Assembly: GCF_010993705.1 (NCBI RefSeq)
Contig: NZ_WOFO01000001.1
Coordinates: forward strand, 62,001-126,000
Source of the DNA: Cyclobacterium sp. SYSU L10401
GTDB taxonomy: Bacteria > Bacteroidota > Bacteroidia > Cytophagales > Cyclobacteriaceae
Reading direction: 5' to 3'
Length of the DNA stretch: 64,000 nt
Position 1 is the first letter of the stretch, and the number at the start of each line of letters is the position of its first letter. The position numbers and the translations under genes are program-made. Below, in pieces: positions 53,965 through 63,370 of the stretch. The notes under the pieces were generated by a model. That model made no database searches, was not told where the DNA came from, and saw only the letters and a program-made list of their open reading frames with translations.

Positions 53965-54798
53965 ATGCAATCAATATTTTTGCCACTCAAGAGAAAATTA
54001 CAAAGCCAGTGGAAAACCTTGCGTTTTCAGTTGAGCGCTTCCAATAACCCGGCTTTTGTAGGCTTCTACAAGTATTTTTACCAACCCGGTAAAGGAAGCC
54101 TGAGTGAATTTCTCAGTGTGTATTCCTTGTCCGGAAAACCGGACTTTACTGTGATCCAGATAGGGGCAAACGATGGCATTACCCATGATCCTATCCATAA
54201 ATTCATCAAAAGGGATGGCTGGAAAGGTGTATTGCTGGAACCGCAATCTGAGGTGTACCACCAGTTTCTGAAAAAGATCTACGCCAAAAATAAAGGGATA
54301 AAAACGGTTTGTGCGGCTATAGGTGAGGAAGATGGCACCCAATCCATTTATAAAATAGGTTTCTCCGGGATGCGTTGGGCCACTGGATTGACTTCCTTTT
54401 CCAGGGAAAAAATCGAACAGGCCTTTGAAGAGGGGATTGTGGCAAGCAATTGTGAAAAATTCGGTATTCAAATTCCGGAAGATAAAAATCAATGGATCAG
54501 TCGGGAAGAGGTGGAAGTTATTTCCCCGCAAACCCTGATGCACCGGTATGGTATCGATCACATAGACCTGCTCCAGATCGACGCAGAGGGCTATGACCTG
54601 GAGGTGATCCGCATTTTTGATATAGCCAAAAGCCAACCTGAGGCCATCGTTTTCGAAAACGTAGGCTTGAAGGAGGCTGATTACGCTTCCTGTCTTTCCC
54701 TTTTGCAGGAAAATGAATATGGGACCCGGAAGTTTGGTCCCAATACCCTGGCCCTGAAGCGATCCAACCCGCTTTTCTCTCAATTTTTTGATCAATGA
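53965..54798 (+). CDS. FkbM family methyltransferase
   Basis: A 277-residue SAM-dependent methyltransferase of the FkbM type, which O-methylates sugars or polyketides. The SAM loop is VIQIGANDGITHDP near residue 52, LLEPQ lies at the end of strand 2, and LLQIDAEGYDLEVI is the conserved later motif. Its stop overlaps the glycosyltransferase start (ATGA), so the pair probably modifies the same surface glycan (inference). Confidence 0.9.
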   Translation: MQSIFLPLKRKLQSQWKTLRFQLSASNNPAFVGFYKYFYQPGKGSLSEFLSVYSLSGKPDFTVIQIGANDGITHDPIHKFIKRDGWKGVLLEPQSEVYHQFLKKIYAKNKGIKTVCAAIGEEDGTQSIYKIGFSGMRWATGLTSFSREKIEQAFEEGIVASNCEKFGIQIPEDKNQWISREEVEVISPQTLMHRYGIDHIDLLQIDAEGYDLEVIRIFDIAKSQPEAIVFENVGLKEADYASCLSLLQENEYGTRKFGPNTLALKRSNPLFSQFFDQ

Positions 54799-55574
54799 AA
54801 AATCCATTGGTTTCCGTAGTCATCCCCTGCTACAACCAGGGAAAGTACCTGCCGGAAACCCTGTATGCGGTTTTGGCTTCGGATTACCGACCCATTGAAG
54901 TGCTGATTGTCAATGATGGCTCTACCGACCATTCCCTGGAGGTAGCCCTTGAGCTGGAAAAGCAGCACCAGGAGATTCGGGTCATCGAGCAGCCAAACGG
55001 AGGAGTGGCCAAGGCCAGGAATACCGGGATAAAGGCAGCACAGGGAGGGATTATCTTGCCGCTGGATGGGGACGATAAAATTTCCAGGGATTACATCCGG
55101 CAGGGGGTGGCCGTTCTTCAGCAGCGTGCGGCGGTAAAAGTCGTCTATTGCCGGGCCGTTAAATTTTCTGCTGCAGGGCAAAAACCCTGGAAATTAAAGC
55201 CCTTCAGCCTTCGGGCCCTGGCCAGGGACAATATGATCTTTGTGGCGGCCTTGTTCCGGAAAGCAGATGCAGAGGCTGTTGGTGGTTTTTCGGAAGACAT
55301 GCACATGGGCAGGGAAGATTGGGAATTCTGGATCAAAATGCTCAAAAACGGCGGCGAGGTAGTACAACTACCATTCGTAGGTTTTTATTACCGGATGACG
55401 CCGGATAGCAAAAGGAAAAAAACCGGCACCGGCCGGAAAAAGCGGGAGCGAATTGATTATTTGAATAGAAAGCACGCTGATTTTTTTCGGCAGCAGCTGA
55501 ACGGCCCCCTGCGGTTTCAGCGCAGCTGGTCCAGGGCATACAATACCTTGTTGAGTTGGTTGGGGAGGAGCTGA
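54795..55574 (+). CDS. Glycosyltransferase family 2
   Basis: A 259-residue GT-A glycosyltransferase. It has VSVVIPCYNQGKYLPETL at the start, VNDGSTD near residue 37, GGVAKARNTGI, and the metal-binding LDGDD near residue 94. GREDWEFWIKM carries the probable catalytic acidic residue. A basic C-terminal tail (KRKKTGTGRKKRER) may contact the membrane. It transfers a sugar in surface-polysaccharide or glycolipid synthesis; donor and acceptor are unknown. Coupled to the FkbM gene by a 4-base overlap. Confidence 0.92.
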   Translation: MKNPLVSVVIPCYNQGKYLPETLYAVLASDYRPIEVLIVNDGSTDHSLEVALELEKQHQEIRVIEQPNGGVAKARNTGIKAAQGGIILPLDGDDKISRDYIRQGVAVLQQRAAVKVVYCRAVKFSAAGQKPWKLKPFSLRALARDNMIFVAALFRKADAEAVGGFSEDMHMGREDWEFWIKMLKNGGEVVQLPFVGFYYRMTPDSKRKKTGTGRKKRERIDYLNRKHADFFRQQLNGPLRFQRSWSRAYNTLLSWLGRS

Positions 55575-55684
55575 TCCTGGGAGGCCGTCCCTCAAATGGG
55601 ATAAAATCCGGATAGGTGCCCTAAGGGGAACTTTTTGGCCCAATTGAGCAAATGCAGCCAAACCTTTCATGGGCTTATCCACAT

Positions 55685-55917
55685 AGAAAAAAGGCCCACA
55701 GGGCAAAATCCTCAAGACGGATGTTTCGGTAGCTGAAAACCACCTGAACGAAAAAGAGTTCAGCATAGAGCGGACCTTTGAGCTACTGGTTTTTGAGCAT
55801 GCCAATACGCTTTATGGACAGGGAAGTTTGCGCATAGATGTCAAGAAGAAAATTGACCATCAGTCGCTTGGGGCTACTATTCCGGATGCTTTCCTGTTTG
55901 GCAAAAATCAACTTAAA
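55685..55917 (+). pseudogene. Fragment of a putative PD-(D/E)XK nuclease-like gene
   Basis: An open plus-strand frame reads KTDVSVAENHLNEKEF, then FELLVFEHANTLYG, KKKI and GATIPDAFLFG. The ordered acidic residues ending in TIPDAFLF resemble the first half of PD-(D/E)XK nuclease-like domains. There is no plausible start, and the homologous sequence stops where the 3' end of the collagen-like gene (minus strand) begins. I read it as the remains of a truncated gene; the family call is tentative. Confidence 0.4.
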
Positions 55918-57077
<1,160 letters not shown>

Positions 57078-57113
57078 AAAAACCCCAAACACAGCTTGTA
57101 TAAGGGGTTTTTT
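57078..57113 (-). terminator. Rho-independent terminator of tRNA-Arg
   Basis: On the minus strand AAACCCC and GGGGTTT pair around a longer loop, followed by TT. It begins directly after the tRNA 3' end. Confidence 0.65.
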
Positions 57114-57114
57114 G

Positions 57115-57186
57115 TAGCCTCGACAGGAATCGAACCTGTATCTAAAGTTTAGGAAACTTCTATTCTATCCATTGAACTACGAGGCC
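57115..57186 (-). tRNA. tRNA-Arg (anticodon CCT)
   Basis: A 72-nt cloverleaf: acceptor GGCCTCG/CGAGGCT, D-arm GTTC/GAAT, anticodon stem GAAGT/ACTTT with loop TTCCTAA (anticodon CCT, reading AGG), and T-arm CAGGT-TCGATTC-CTGTC plus an A discriminator. CCA is not encoded. Confidence 0.93.
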
Positions 57187-57195
57187 ATATTACTA

Positions 57196-57291
57196 TTACT
57201 CCAATGATTTCAAAAATTCTTTACCAATTCCAGAATTCAGGTATTTTTCTTTATCTCGTACTTTCTTCCTGCCGGCAGGTACTCTATCCAT
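57196..57291 (-). pseudogene. C-terminal remnant of a GIY-YIG endonuclease
   Basis: On the minus strand a frame from ATG 57291 encodes 31 residues ending EKYLNSGIGKEFLKSLE. This looks like the C-terminal tail of small GIY-YIG nucleases of Bacteroidota. The frame starts inside a duplicated tRNA-Arg 5' half and passes through a CCTGCCGGCAGG palindrome. Nothing of the catalytic GIY-YIG part is present. It lies between the tRNA fragment and the intact tRNA-Arg. Confidence 0.55.
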
Positions 57292-57307
57292 TGAATTACG
57301 AGGCCAT
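57283..57307 (-). repeat. Duplicated 5' half of tRNA-Arg
   Basis: 25 bases identical to 57164-57188 except for one C/T change: the 5' acceptor strand, D-arm and first anticodon-stem bases of tRNA-Arg. The same orientation and the 119-base offset make a direct repeat. Confidence 0.85.
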
Positions 57308-57466
57308 GCTATCTTGAAGGGGCTAATTTATTGAAAAACAGCCCTTAAGGTTTTATTTAAGCCAAAATCAAGGGCTTATCCCCCGAAAAACACCGCAATT
57401 TAAACCATTATTTTACTATTTCACAAATAAAATATAGCCTTATTATTCTTTTTAATATTAATGCCT

Positions 57467-57474
57467 TATCTTTG
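57467..57474 (+). promoter_or_regulatory. Promoter -7 element of the rpsP operon (TATCTTTG)
   Basis: Exact TAnnTTTG match; transcription would begin near 57481, leaving a leader of about 50 bases before rpsP. Confidence 0.65.
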
Positions 57475-57530
57475 CAGTCCAAAAAATAAAGATGGACGGG
57501 TTCCATCAATTCACTAAAAGTCAATATAAT

Positions 57531-58265
57531 ATGGCAGTAAAAATCAGATTAGCACGTAGGGGCCGGAAAAAAATGGCCATCTATGATGTAGTAGTAGCTG
57601 ATGCAAGGGCTCCACGGGATGGACGCTTTATTGAAAAGATCGGGTCTTATAACCCCAATACTGACCCTGCATCCATTAACATCAACAACGACCGGGCGTT
57701 GAAATGGTTGATGAATGGAGCTCAGCCCACCGATACGGTGAAAGCCATGCTTTCCTACCGGGGTGTGATGTTGAAAAAACACCTGCAAATCGGTGTGGTT
57801 AAGGGTGCCATCACCCAGGAACAGGCAGATGAAAAATTCAATGCCTGGTTAGAAACCAAGGAAAAGGCCATCGCCAGCAAGGTGGATAAAATTCAGTCTG
57901 CAAGAGATAGTGTCAAAAAGGCTGCATTGGAAGCGGAAGCTGCCAAGAATCAGGCCCGACTTGATGCCATCAAGAAGCGCGAAGACGATGCCGCCGCTGC
58001 GGTTGCAGCTGCTGAAGCTGAAGCCAGAGCCGCCGAAGCACCTAAGGAGGAAGCTCCCAAGGAAGAACCGGTAGCCGCTGAAGAACCTAAGGAAGAGGCT
58101 CCGGCACCTGCAGCAGAAGCACCTAAGGAAGAAGAAGCACCTAAGGAAGAAGAAGCACCTAAAAAAGAGGATGCACCAAAAGCCGAAACCAAAGCCGCTG
58201 ATGCTCCTCAGGAGGAGACTCCTTCAGCTGATAAGTCTGCTGATTCAGAAGACAAAAAAGATTAA
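57531..58265 (+). CDS. rpsP: 30S ribosomal protein S16 with long acidic/Ala-rich C-terminal extension
   Basis: The first 90 or so residues are a normal S16 ([32 protein letters not shown]). The start at 57531 is set by this conserved N-terminus, since an upstream ATG adds 13 unrelated residues. S16 is about 80-90 residues in most bacteria; here it has 244. The extension begins with a helical, Lys/Glu-rich part (residues 95-155) and ends in low-complexity APKEE-type repeats. Extended S16 proteins are known in Bacteroidota, but this one is long. First gene of the rpsP-rimM-trmD-rplS operon. Confidence 0.95.
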   Translation: MAVKIRLARRGRKKMAIYDVVVADARAPRDGRFIEKIGSYNPNTDPASININNDRALKWLMNGAQPTDTVKAMLSYRGVMLKKHLQIGVVKGAITQEQADEKFNAWLETKEKAIASKVDKIQSARDSVKKAALEAEAAKNQARLDAIKKREDDAAAAVAAAEAEARAAEAPKEEAPKEEPVAAEEPKEEAPAPAAEAPKEEEAPKEEEAPKKEDAPKAETKAADAPQEETPSADKSADSEDKKD

Positions 58266-58279
58266 ATCTACCTTCAGCC

Positions 58280-58810
58280 ATGAACAAAGACAATTGTTTT
58301 CAATTGGGCCATATAGCCAAGGTTCATGGATTGCAAGGGGAGTTATTGTTGGTTTTGGATGTGGATTTTCCGGAAGACTATGAGGATTTGAATCATGTTT
58401 TCGTAGAGAAATCCGACCGGTTGGTTCCTTTCATTCTGGAACATATGGTACCACAACCCAACAATAGGTTCCTGGCTAAATTTGAGGAGTTTGACCATGT
58501 AGATCAGGTCAAGCCCATGGTGGGAGCAGCTCTTTTTCTTCCCCTGTCTTCCTTACCGGAACTCAAGGAGGACCAATATTATTTTCATGAACTGGTAGGT
58601 TTTACCGTAATAGATGAGAATATGGGCGAATTGGGAAAGGTAAAGGTGATTTATGACCTGGATACCCAGGACCTGATAGGAATGGAATACCGGGAAAAAG
58701 AGGTGCTTATTCCCATTCAGGAAGGAATCTTACAAAAAGTAGATAAGGCAGAAAAAAAAGTTTTCTGCCGTTTGCCGGAAGGCTTACTTGACATTTATCT
58801 GGAAGATTGA
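58280..58810 (+). CDS. rimM: 16S rRNA processing protein RimM
   Basis: A 176-residue assembly factor for the 30S head that binds S19. The N-terminal RimM barrel starts [15 protein letters not shown], and the C-terminal PRC-barrel is around [12 protein letters not shown] and [15 protein letters not shown]. Normal length. It follows rpsP by 14 bases and precedes trmD by 1 base. Confidence 0.96.
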   Translation: MNKDNCFQLGHIAKVHGLQGELLLVLDVDFPEDYEDLNHVFVEKSDRLVPFILEHMVPQPNNRFLAKFEEFDHVDQVKPMVGAALFLPLSSLPELKEDQYYFHELVGFTVIDENMGELGKVKVIYDLDTQDLIGMEYREKEVLIPIQEGILQKVDKAEKKVFCRLPEGLLDIYLED

Positions 58811-58811
58811 T

Positions 58812-59537
58812 ATGCGGATTGATATCATTACCGTGCTACCGGGACTCCTGGAAGGACCCTTCTCCCATTCCATATTGAAAAGAGCGGAAGATAAGGGTTT
58901 GGCTGAGGTCAGGCTCCATGATTTGCGAAAGTATGGTATCGGTAAGCAGAAAAATGTGGACGATTATGCCTTTGGCGGAGGAGCCGGAATGGTCATGATG
59001 GTAGAACCCATTATCAATTGCATAGCCGACTTGAAAAAGCAGCGCCCATATGATGAGGTCATCTACATGACTCCGGATGGGGACTGTTTCAATCAGTCTA
59101 TGGCCAATAATCTCTCCCTTAAAAAAAACCTGATCATCCTTTGCGGTCATTACAAAGGCGTAGATGAGCGGGTTAGGGAACATGTGATCACCAAAGAAAT
59201 CAGTATTGGTGACTTTGTGCTTTCCGGAGGAGAATTGGCTGCAGCGGTGGTGACGGATGCCATCATCCGTTTACTTCCGGGAGTGTTGAACGATGAGACT
59301 TCCGCACTCACAGATTCCTTTCAGGACGGTCTTTTGGCCCCTCCTGTTTATACCCGACCGGCCAATTTTGAAGGCTGGAAGGTACCTGAAGTCCTGCTGT
59401 CAGGCCATGCGGCAAAAATCGAATCATGGAGATTTGAACAATCGGTTCGCCGGACCAGGGAAAGAAGACCAGATTTGATTGCTGGGGACTTTTCCTCTGA
59501 AAAAGGCGAGATTAATAAAGAACGAAACGATAATTGA
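58812..59537 (+). CDS. trmD: tRNA (guanine-37-N1) methyltransferase
   Basis: A 241-residue SPOUT methyltransferase that makes m1G37 in tRNA. The start at ATG 58812 ([11 protein letters not shown]) directly follows the rimM stop. [12 protein letters not shown], the knot motifs [12 protein letters not shown] and [13 protein letters not shown], and the C-terminal [19 protein letters not shown] are intact. Confidence 0.97.
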   Translation: MRIDIITVLPGLLEGPFSHSILKRAEDKGLAEVRLHDLRKYGIGKQKNVDDYAFGGGAGMVMMVEPIINCIADLKKQRPYDEVIYMTPDGDCFNQSMANNLSLKKNLIILCGHYKGVDERVREHVITKEISIGDFVLSGGELAAAVVTDAIIRLLPGVLNDETSALTDSFQDGLLAPPVYTRPANFEGWKVPEVLLSGHAAKIESWRFEQSVRRTRERRPDLIAGDFSSEKGEINKERNDN

Positions 59538-59594
59538 GACAATCAAGGGCATCCCCCGGGTGTCCATATAAGCGAGAAGCAAAATAGTAAAGCA

Positions 59595-59960
59595 ATGAGC
59601 GAACTACTTAAATTCGTAGAACAGGATTACAAGGACGCAAGATCGAAATTCCCTGCTTTCAAAGCCGGCGACACCGTCAATGTTCACGTGAAAATTACTG
59701 AGGGAACCAAAGAGCGTATCCAGCAGTTTCAGGGAACTGTAATTCAGAGAAAGAATGTCAATACCAACGGGGAAACTTTCACAGTAAGGAAAGTATCCAA
59801 TGGCATTGGTGTGGAAAGAATTTTTCCTATCATTTCTCCCAGTCTGGAAAAGATTGAAGTACTCCGAGAGGGTAAGGTAAGAAGGGCAAGACTTTTCTAC
59901 CTGAGAGGCAGACAGGGAAAATCCGCCAAGATCAAAGAGAAAATCAGGGTAAAGAAATAA
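59595..59960 (+). CDS. rplS: 50S ribosomal protein L19
   Basis: A 121-residue ribosomal protein at the 30S-50S interface. The family pattern [40 protein letters not shown] and [18 protein letters not shown] is complete. Last gene of the operon; a perfect palindromic terminator follows. Confidence 0.97.
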   Translation: MSELLKFVEQDYKDARSKFPAFKAGDTVNVHVKITEGTKERIQQFQGTVIQRKNVNTNGETFTVRKVSNGIGVERIFPIISPSLEKIEVLREGKVRRARLFYLRGRQGKSAKIKEKIRVKK

Positions 59961-59977
59961 GCTTTATCTTGCATCTG

Positions 59978-60015
59978 AAACAAAAAAGAGGGCCATATGG
60001 CCCTCTTTTTTGTTT
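59978..60015 (+). terminator. Perfect 38-base palindromic terminator after rplS
   Basis: Left arm 59978-59996 and right arm 59997-60015 are exact reverse complements, with the core GAGGGCCATATGGCCCTC flanked by A6 and T6. It can act on either strand. The remaining bases to 60273 are AT-rich and hold the susC leader. Confidence 0.88.
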
Positions 60016-60194
60016 CACTAGCTGTAACATTTCCTAACAAGCCAGATGCGGAAAAATATTTTTTACCTTCAGATCCCTCATTTAATTGGCTGGCTTATCC
60101 ATCAGCTTAAACTTTCACTATTGAATTTTTATTTGTCAAAAACCATATAAAGCACTTTTTAATTAGTTATATGCCGGTATATAATTTTATTTAA

Positions 60195-60214
60195 GCAGGA
60201 TAGTGCAGGATAGT
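60195..60214 (+). repeat. Tandem 10-bp repeat upstream of the SusC-like gene
   Basis: Two perfect head-to-tail copies of GCAGGATAGT, 60 bases before the SusC-like start. A possible regulator-binding site; no regulator is adjacent. Confidence 0.4.
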
Positions 60215-60273
60215 ATTCCATTAGAATATGAGTTTATTTATTGGTATGAATCAATATTAACTAAACTCAAAAG

Positions 60274-63200
60274 ATGATGAAAAAATGTTACTATTCTGCC
60301 CTGCGAGGGTCTGGAATTGCAGTAATGGCTTTTCTGATGTTACTCACCTTTAATGGCTATGCCCAGCAGGCAGGTCAGATTACAGGAAAGGTTGTAGCAG
60401 CAGAAGATGCCGAACCCCTACCGGGGGTTTCCATCCTGGTCAAGGGATCCACCCGTGGCACAGTCACCAATATGGACGGGGATTTTGCCATACAGGCAGC
60501 CTCCGGGGAAACCCTTACCGTAAGTTTTATTGGCTTCGAAACCAAAGAAGTAGCCGTTACAGGAGGGCAAACCAACTATGAAATTTCCATGGAAGCCTCT
60601 ATCGGCGACCTGGGTGAGGTTGTGGTCGTAGGATACGGCTCACAAAGAAAAGCAGATATCACTTCTGCGGTCTCCGTTATCAACATGGAAAATATTGGAG
60701 ATGTGCCGACTACCAATGTTTCCCGTTTGCTTCAGGGGCAGGCAGCAGGTGTGCAGGTAAGGCAACCGACCGGAAGGCCGGGTCAGGAAATGGAAGTAAC
60801 CATTAGGGGTATAGGTTCTCTAGGTGCCGGTAGCCAGCCGCTTTATGTAGTGGATGGGTTTCCGGTGGGTACCTCCCTGGGTCAGAACCTGAACCCCGCT
60901 GATATTGAAAGCATGACCGTACTGAAGGACGCTGCTTCTACCGCGATTTACGGAGCCAGGGGTTCCAATGGGGTGATCCTGATTACCACCAAATCTGCTA
61001 AGGAAGGCACGGTAAACCTGGATTTTGTGGTCAATCACGGGATTCAGAATGTACCGGATGGACGCAGAACCCGGATGATGAACGGGCCGGAATTTGCGCA
61101 GTTCAAGCATGATAGCTTTGTGGACAGGATCCGGTATTTCGAACAAAGGGAGCCTGATCTGGAAGAAATCCCCATGGAATTCAGGTTCCCGGAGCAGACC
61201 ACCATCTCTACCGATTGGTTTGAGGAAATCATGAACCAGAATGCCAGGTTCCAGAATTACAATGCCACCTTATCAGCAGGAAAAGGAGATATCCGCTCCC
61301 TGGTTTCGGTGGGATATGTCAACCAGGAAGGGGCTGTCATTGAAACCGGTTTCGAAAGATTCAACGTAAGGGCCAATATTGATGGCAAGATCAATGACTT
61401 TATCAGCATGGGTTGGAACATTGCTGCCTCCCATTCCAGAGAGGATTATGCTTCCACAGAGGGAAGGGATGCCCTGATCGGCAGGGCTTTGTGGGCAGAC
61501 CCCAGGAATCCCGTTTATAATGAGGATGGCAGTTTCAATGACTTTATCGGCGGTACCCATGGTGTGTTTGGGACAGCCAATGTGGTACAGGAACTACACG
61601 AGATGGAGCGTACCTTGAATGAAAACAACCTTTTGACCAACGGTTATCTGGAGTTTTCCTTTCTGAAAAATTTCAAATTCCGGACATCGGTCAATGCCAT
61701 CCTTGAAAATACAGATCAGAAGGAATTCAGACCATCCACCTTGGCCGGTACCGGATTCAATCAGGCACCTCCCAGAGAGGCTACCCTTTACCAAAGAAGG
61801 AACGAGGTCCTGAATATTTCTGCAGACCAGTTGTTGTCTTACAGTAAGATTCTGGGTAATCACCGGGTGGAGGGCCTGGTAGGGTTTTCAGCCCAGGAAG
61901 AAACGTTTAAATATTTGCAAGGCAATGGCAATGAATTTGCCAACGACCAGGTGCGCTACCTGAGCGCAGCTATCCGGCAGGTATCCACTTCCGGTGAGGC
62001 GGACTGGAGCCTGTTGGCCTATTTCGCCAGGGCCAATTATTCTTTCAATGATCGGTACCTTTTTTCAGCATCCTTCAGGAGAGAGGGAAGCTCCCGATTT
62101 GGTGCCAACAACAAATGGGGAAACTTTCCTGCTTTTTCTGCAGGTTGGAGAATATCTGAAGAATCCTTTATGCCCCAGACCAACTGGATCACGGATCTAA
62201 AGTTACGGGCAAGTTATGGTGTGACCGGCAACAATGCCATCGGTAACTATTCCAGTTTGTCTAATATGAGTATTTCCAACTATGTATTGGGAGGATCTAT
62301 TGCCAATGGTCAGGTGCTGGCCAATTTTGCGAATGCCAACCTGGGTTGGGAGCAGTCCCAACAAACAGATATCGGCCTGGACTTGGCCATGTTTGACAAC
62401 CGCCTTATTTTCACCGCTGAATATTACAACCGGTTAACTGATAACATGTTGCTTTCTGTAGAAATGCCGGTCATCTCGGGTTTTACCCAATCGCTGGATA
62501 ATGTGGGACAGGTTCAAAATAGAGGCTTGGAACTGGCCCTGGATTACAGGACCCGGATCAACCAACTCAACCTGAGAAGTAACCTGAACCTGACCATCAA
62601 CAGAAATAAAGTGCTTGAAATCAGGGGTGAGAATGACGAAATCTGGTCCGGAGGCTTCTACAGTACCTATAATGTTTCCAAGGTAGGTCGTCCTCTGGCC
62701 ATGTTGCATGGTTTCCGAATGTTAGGTATTTTCGATACCGAAGATGAAATCGAAGCCTGGCCAACCCAGGATGGGGCGATTCCAGGTACCTACAAATATT
62801 TTGATGCGAATGGCGACGGAGAGATTTCCTACGATCAGCAAGACATGATAGAGATCGGTAATCCCCATCCGGCTTATATACTGGGATTCACCCTGGGAGG
62901 AGATTACAGGAATTTTGATTTTAATTTCATGTTTACCGGAGCTTTCGACTACGATGTTTTCCGGAATATAGAAGCCACCACCATGAACATGGATGGGGTG
63001 TTCAATATCCTTCAGTCAGGTGTCAACCGGTGGAGGTCAGCAGAAAATCCCGGAGACGGCCGTGGCGCTACCACCAACACCTGGAAGTGGCAACGGGAGT
63101 CCAATTCCAGGTATGTGTACGATGCGTCACATGTGTGGTTGCGAAACATCACCCTGGGTTACAGCGTCCCTCAAAATCCGGTGATTCCCAATGCGAGGGT

Positions 63201-63351
63201 GTTTTTCAGTGCGGAGAATCCTTTCCTTTTCACCTCATTTCCCGGGACCAACCCGGAGATCAACAGAAGGGGAGGAATCAATATCGGGGTAGATGACGAA
63301 GCTTATCCCATGCCCAGAACCTTTACCCTGGGTGCGACCATCAGATTCTAA
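60274..63351 (+). CDS. SusC/RagA family TonB-linked outer-membrane protein
   Basis: A 1025-residue transporter that works with a SusD-like lipoprotein to import glycans or other large nutrients. Signal peptide residues 1-30 (ending NGYAQ). A carboxypeptidase-regulatory-like domain is at about 35-110 (GKVVAAEDAEPLPGVSILVK). The SusC box VVVVGYGSQRKADITSAVS starts at residue 116, followed by the plug (VRQPTGRPGQEMEVTIRGIG, KDAASTAIYGARGSNGVI) and the barrel ending GATIRF. The SusD-like gene starts 19 bases downstream. The glycan is unknown and no degradative enzyme is visible before the window ends. Confidence 0.96.
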   Translation: MMKKCYYSALRGSGIAVMAFLMLLTFNGYAQQAGQITGKVVAAEDAEPLPGVSILVKGSTRGTVTNMDGDFAIQAASGETLTVSFIGFETKEVAVTGGQTNYEISMEASIGDLGEVVVVGYGSQRKADITSAVSVINMENIGDVPTTNVSRLLQGQAAGVQVRQPTGRPGQEMEVTIRGIGSLGAGSQPLYVVDGFPVGTSLGQNLNPADIESMTVLKDAASTAIYGARGSNGVILITTKSAKEGTVNLDFVVNHGIQNVPDGRRTRMMNGPEFAQFKHDSFVDRIRYFEQREPDLEEIPMEFRFPEQTTISTDWFEEIMNQNARFQNYNATLSAGKGDIRSLVSVGYVNQEGAVIETGFERFNVRANIDGKINDFISMGWNIAASHSREDYASTEGRDALIGRALWADPRNPVYNEDGSFNDFIGGTHGVFGTANVVQELHEMERTLNENNLLTNGYLEFSFLKNFKFRTSVNAILENTDQKEFRPSTLAGTGFNQAPPREATLYQRRNEVLNISADQLLSYSKILGNHRVEGLVGFSAQEETFKYLQGNGNEFANDQVRYLSAAIRQVSTSGEADWSLLAYFARANYSFNDRYLFSASFRREGSSRFGANNKWGNFPAFSAGWRISEESFMPQTNWITDLKLRASYGVTGNNAIGNYSSLSNMSISNYVLGGSIANGQVLANFANANLGWEQSQQTDIGLDLAMFDNRLIFTAEYYNRLTDNMLLSVEMPVISGFTQSLDNVGQVQNRGLELALDYRTRINQLNLRSNLNLTINRNKVLEIRGENDEIWSGGFYSTYNVSKVGRPLAMLHGFRMLGIFDTEDEIEAWPTQDGAIPGTYKYFDANGDGEISYDQQDMIEIGNPHPAYILGFTLGGDYRNFDFNFMFTGAFDYDVFRNIEATTMNMDGVFNILQSGVNRWRSAENPGDGRGATTNTWKWQRESNSRYVYDASHVWLRNITLGYSVPQNPVIPNARVFFSAENPFLFTSFPGTNPEINRRGGINIGVDDEAYPMPRTFTLGATIRF

Positions 63352-63370
63352 ACATAAAACTACCGAAGAG

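Noticed and set aside
53998-54807. Long open frame on the minus strand opposite the FkbM methyltransferase
   Set aside because: Shadow of a well-supported gene with clear methyltransferase motifs.
57492-57530. Earlier ATG for rpsP
   Set aside because: It would add 13 residues absent from S16, whereas MAVKIRL is the conserved start.
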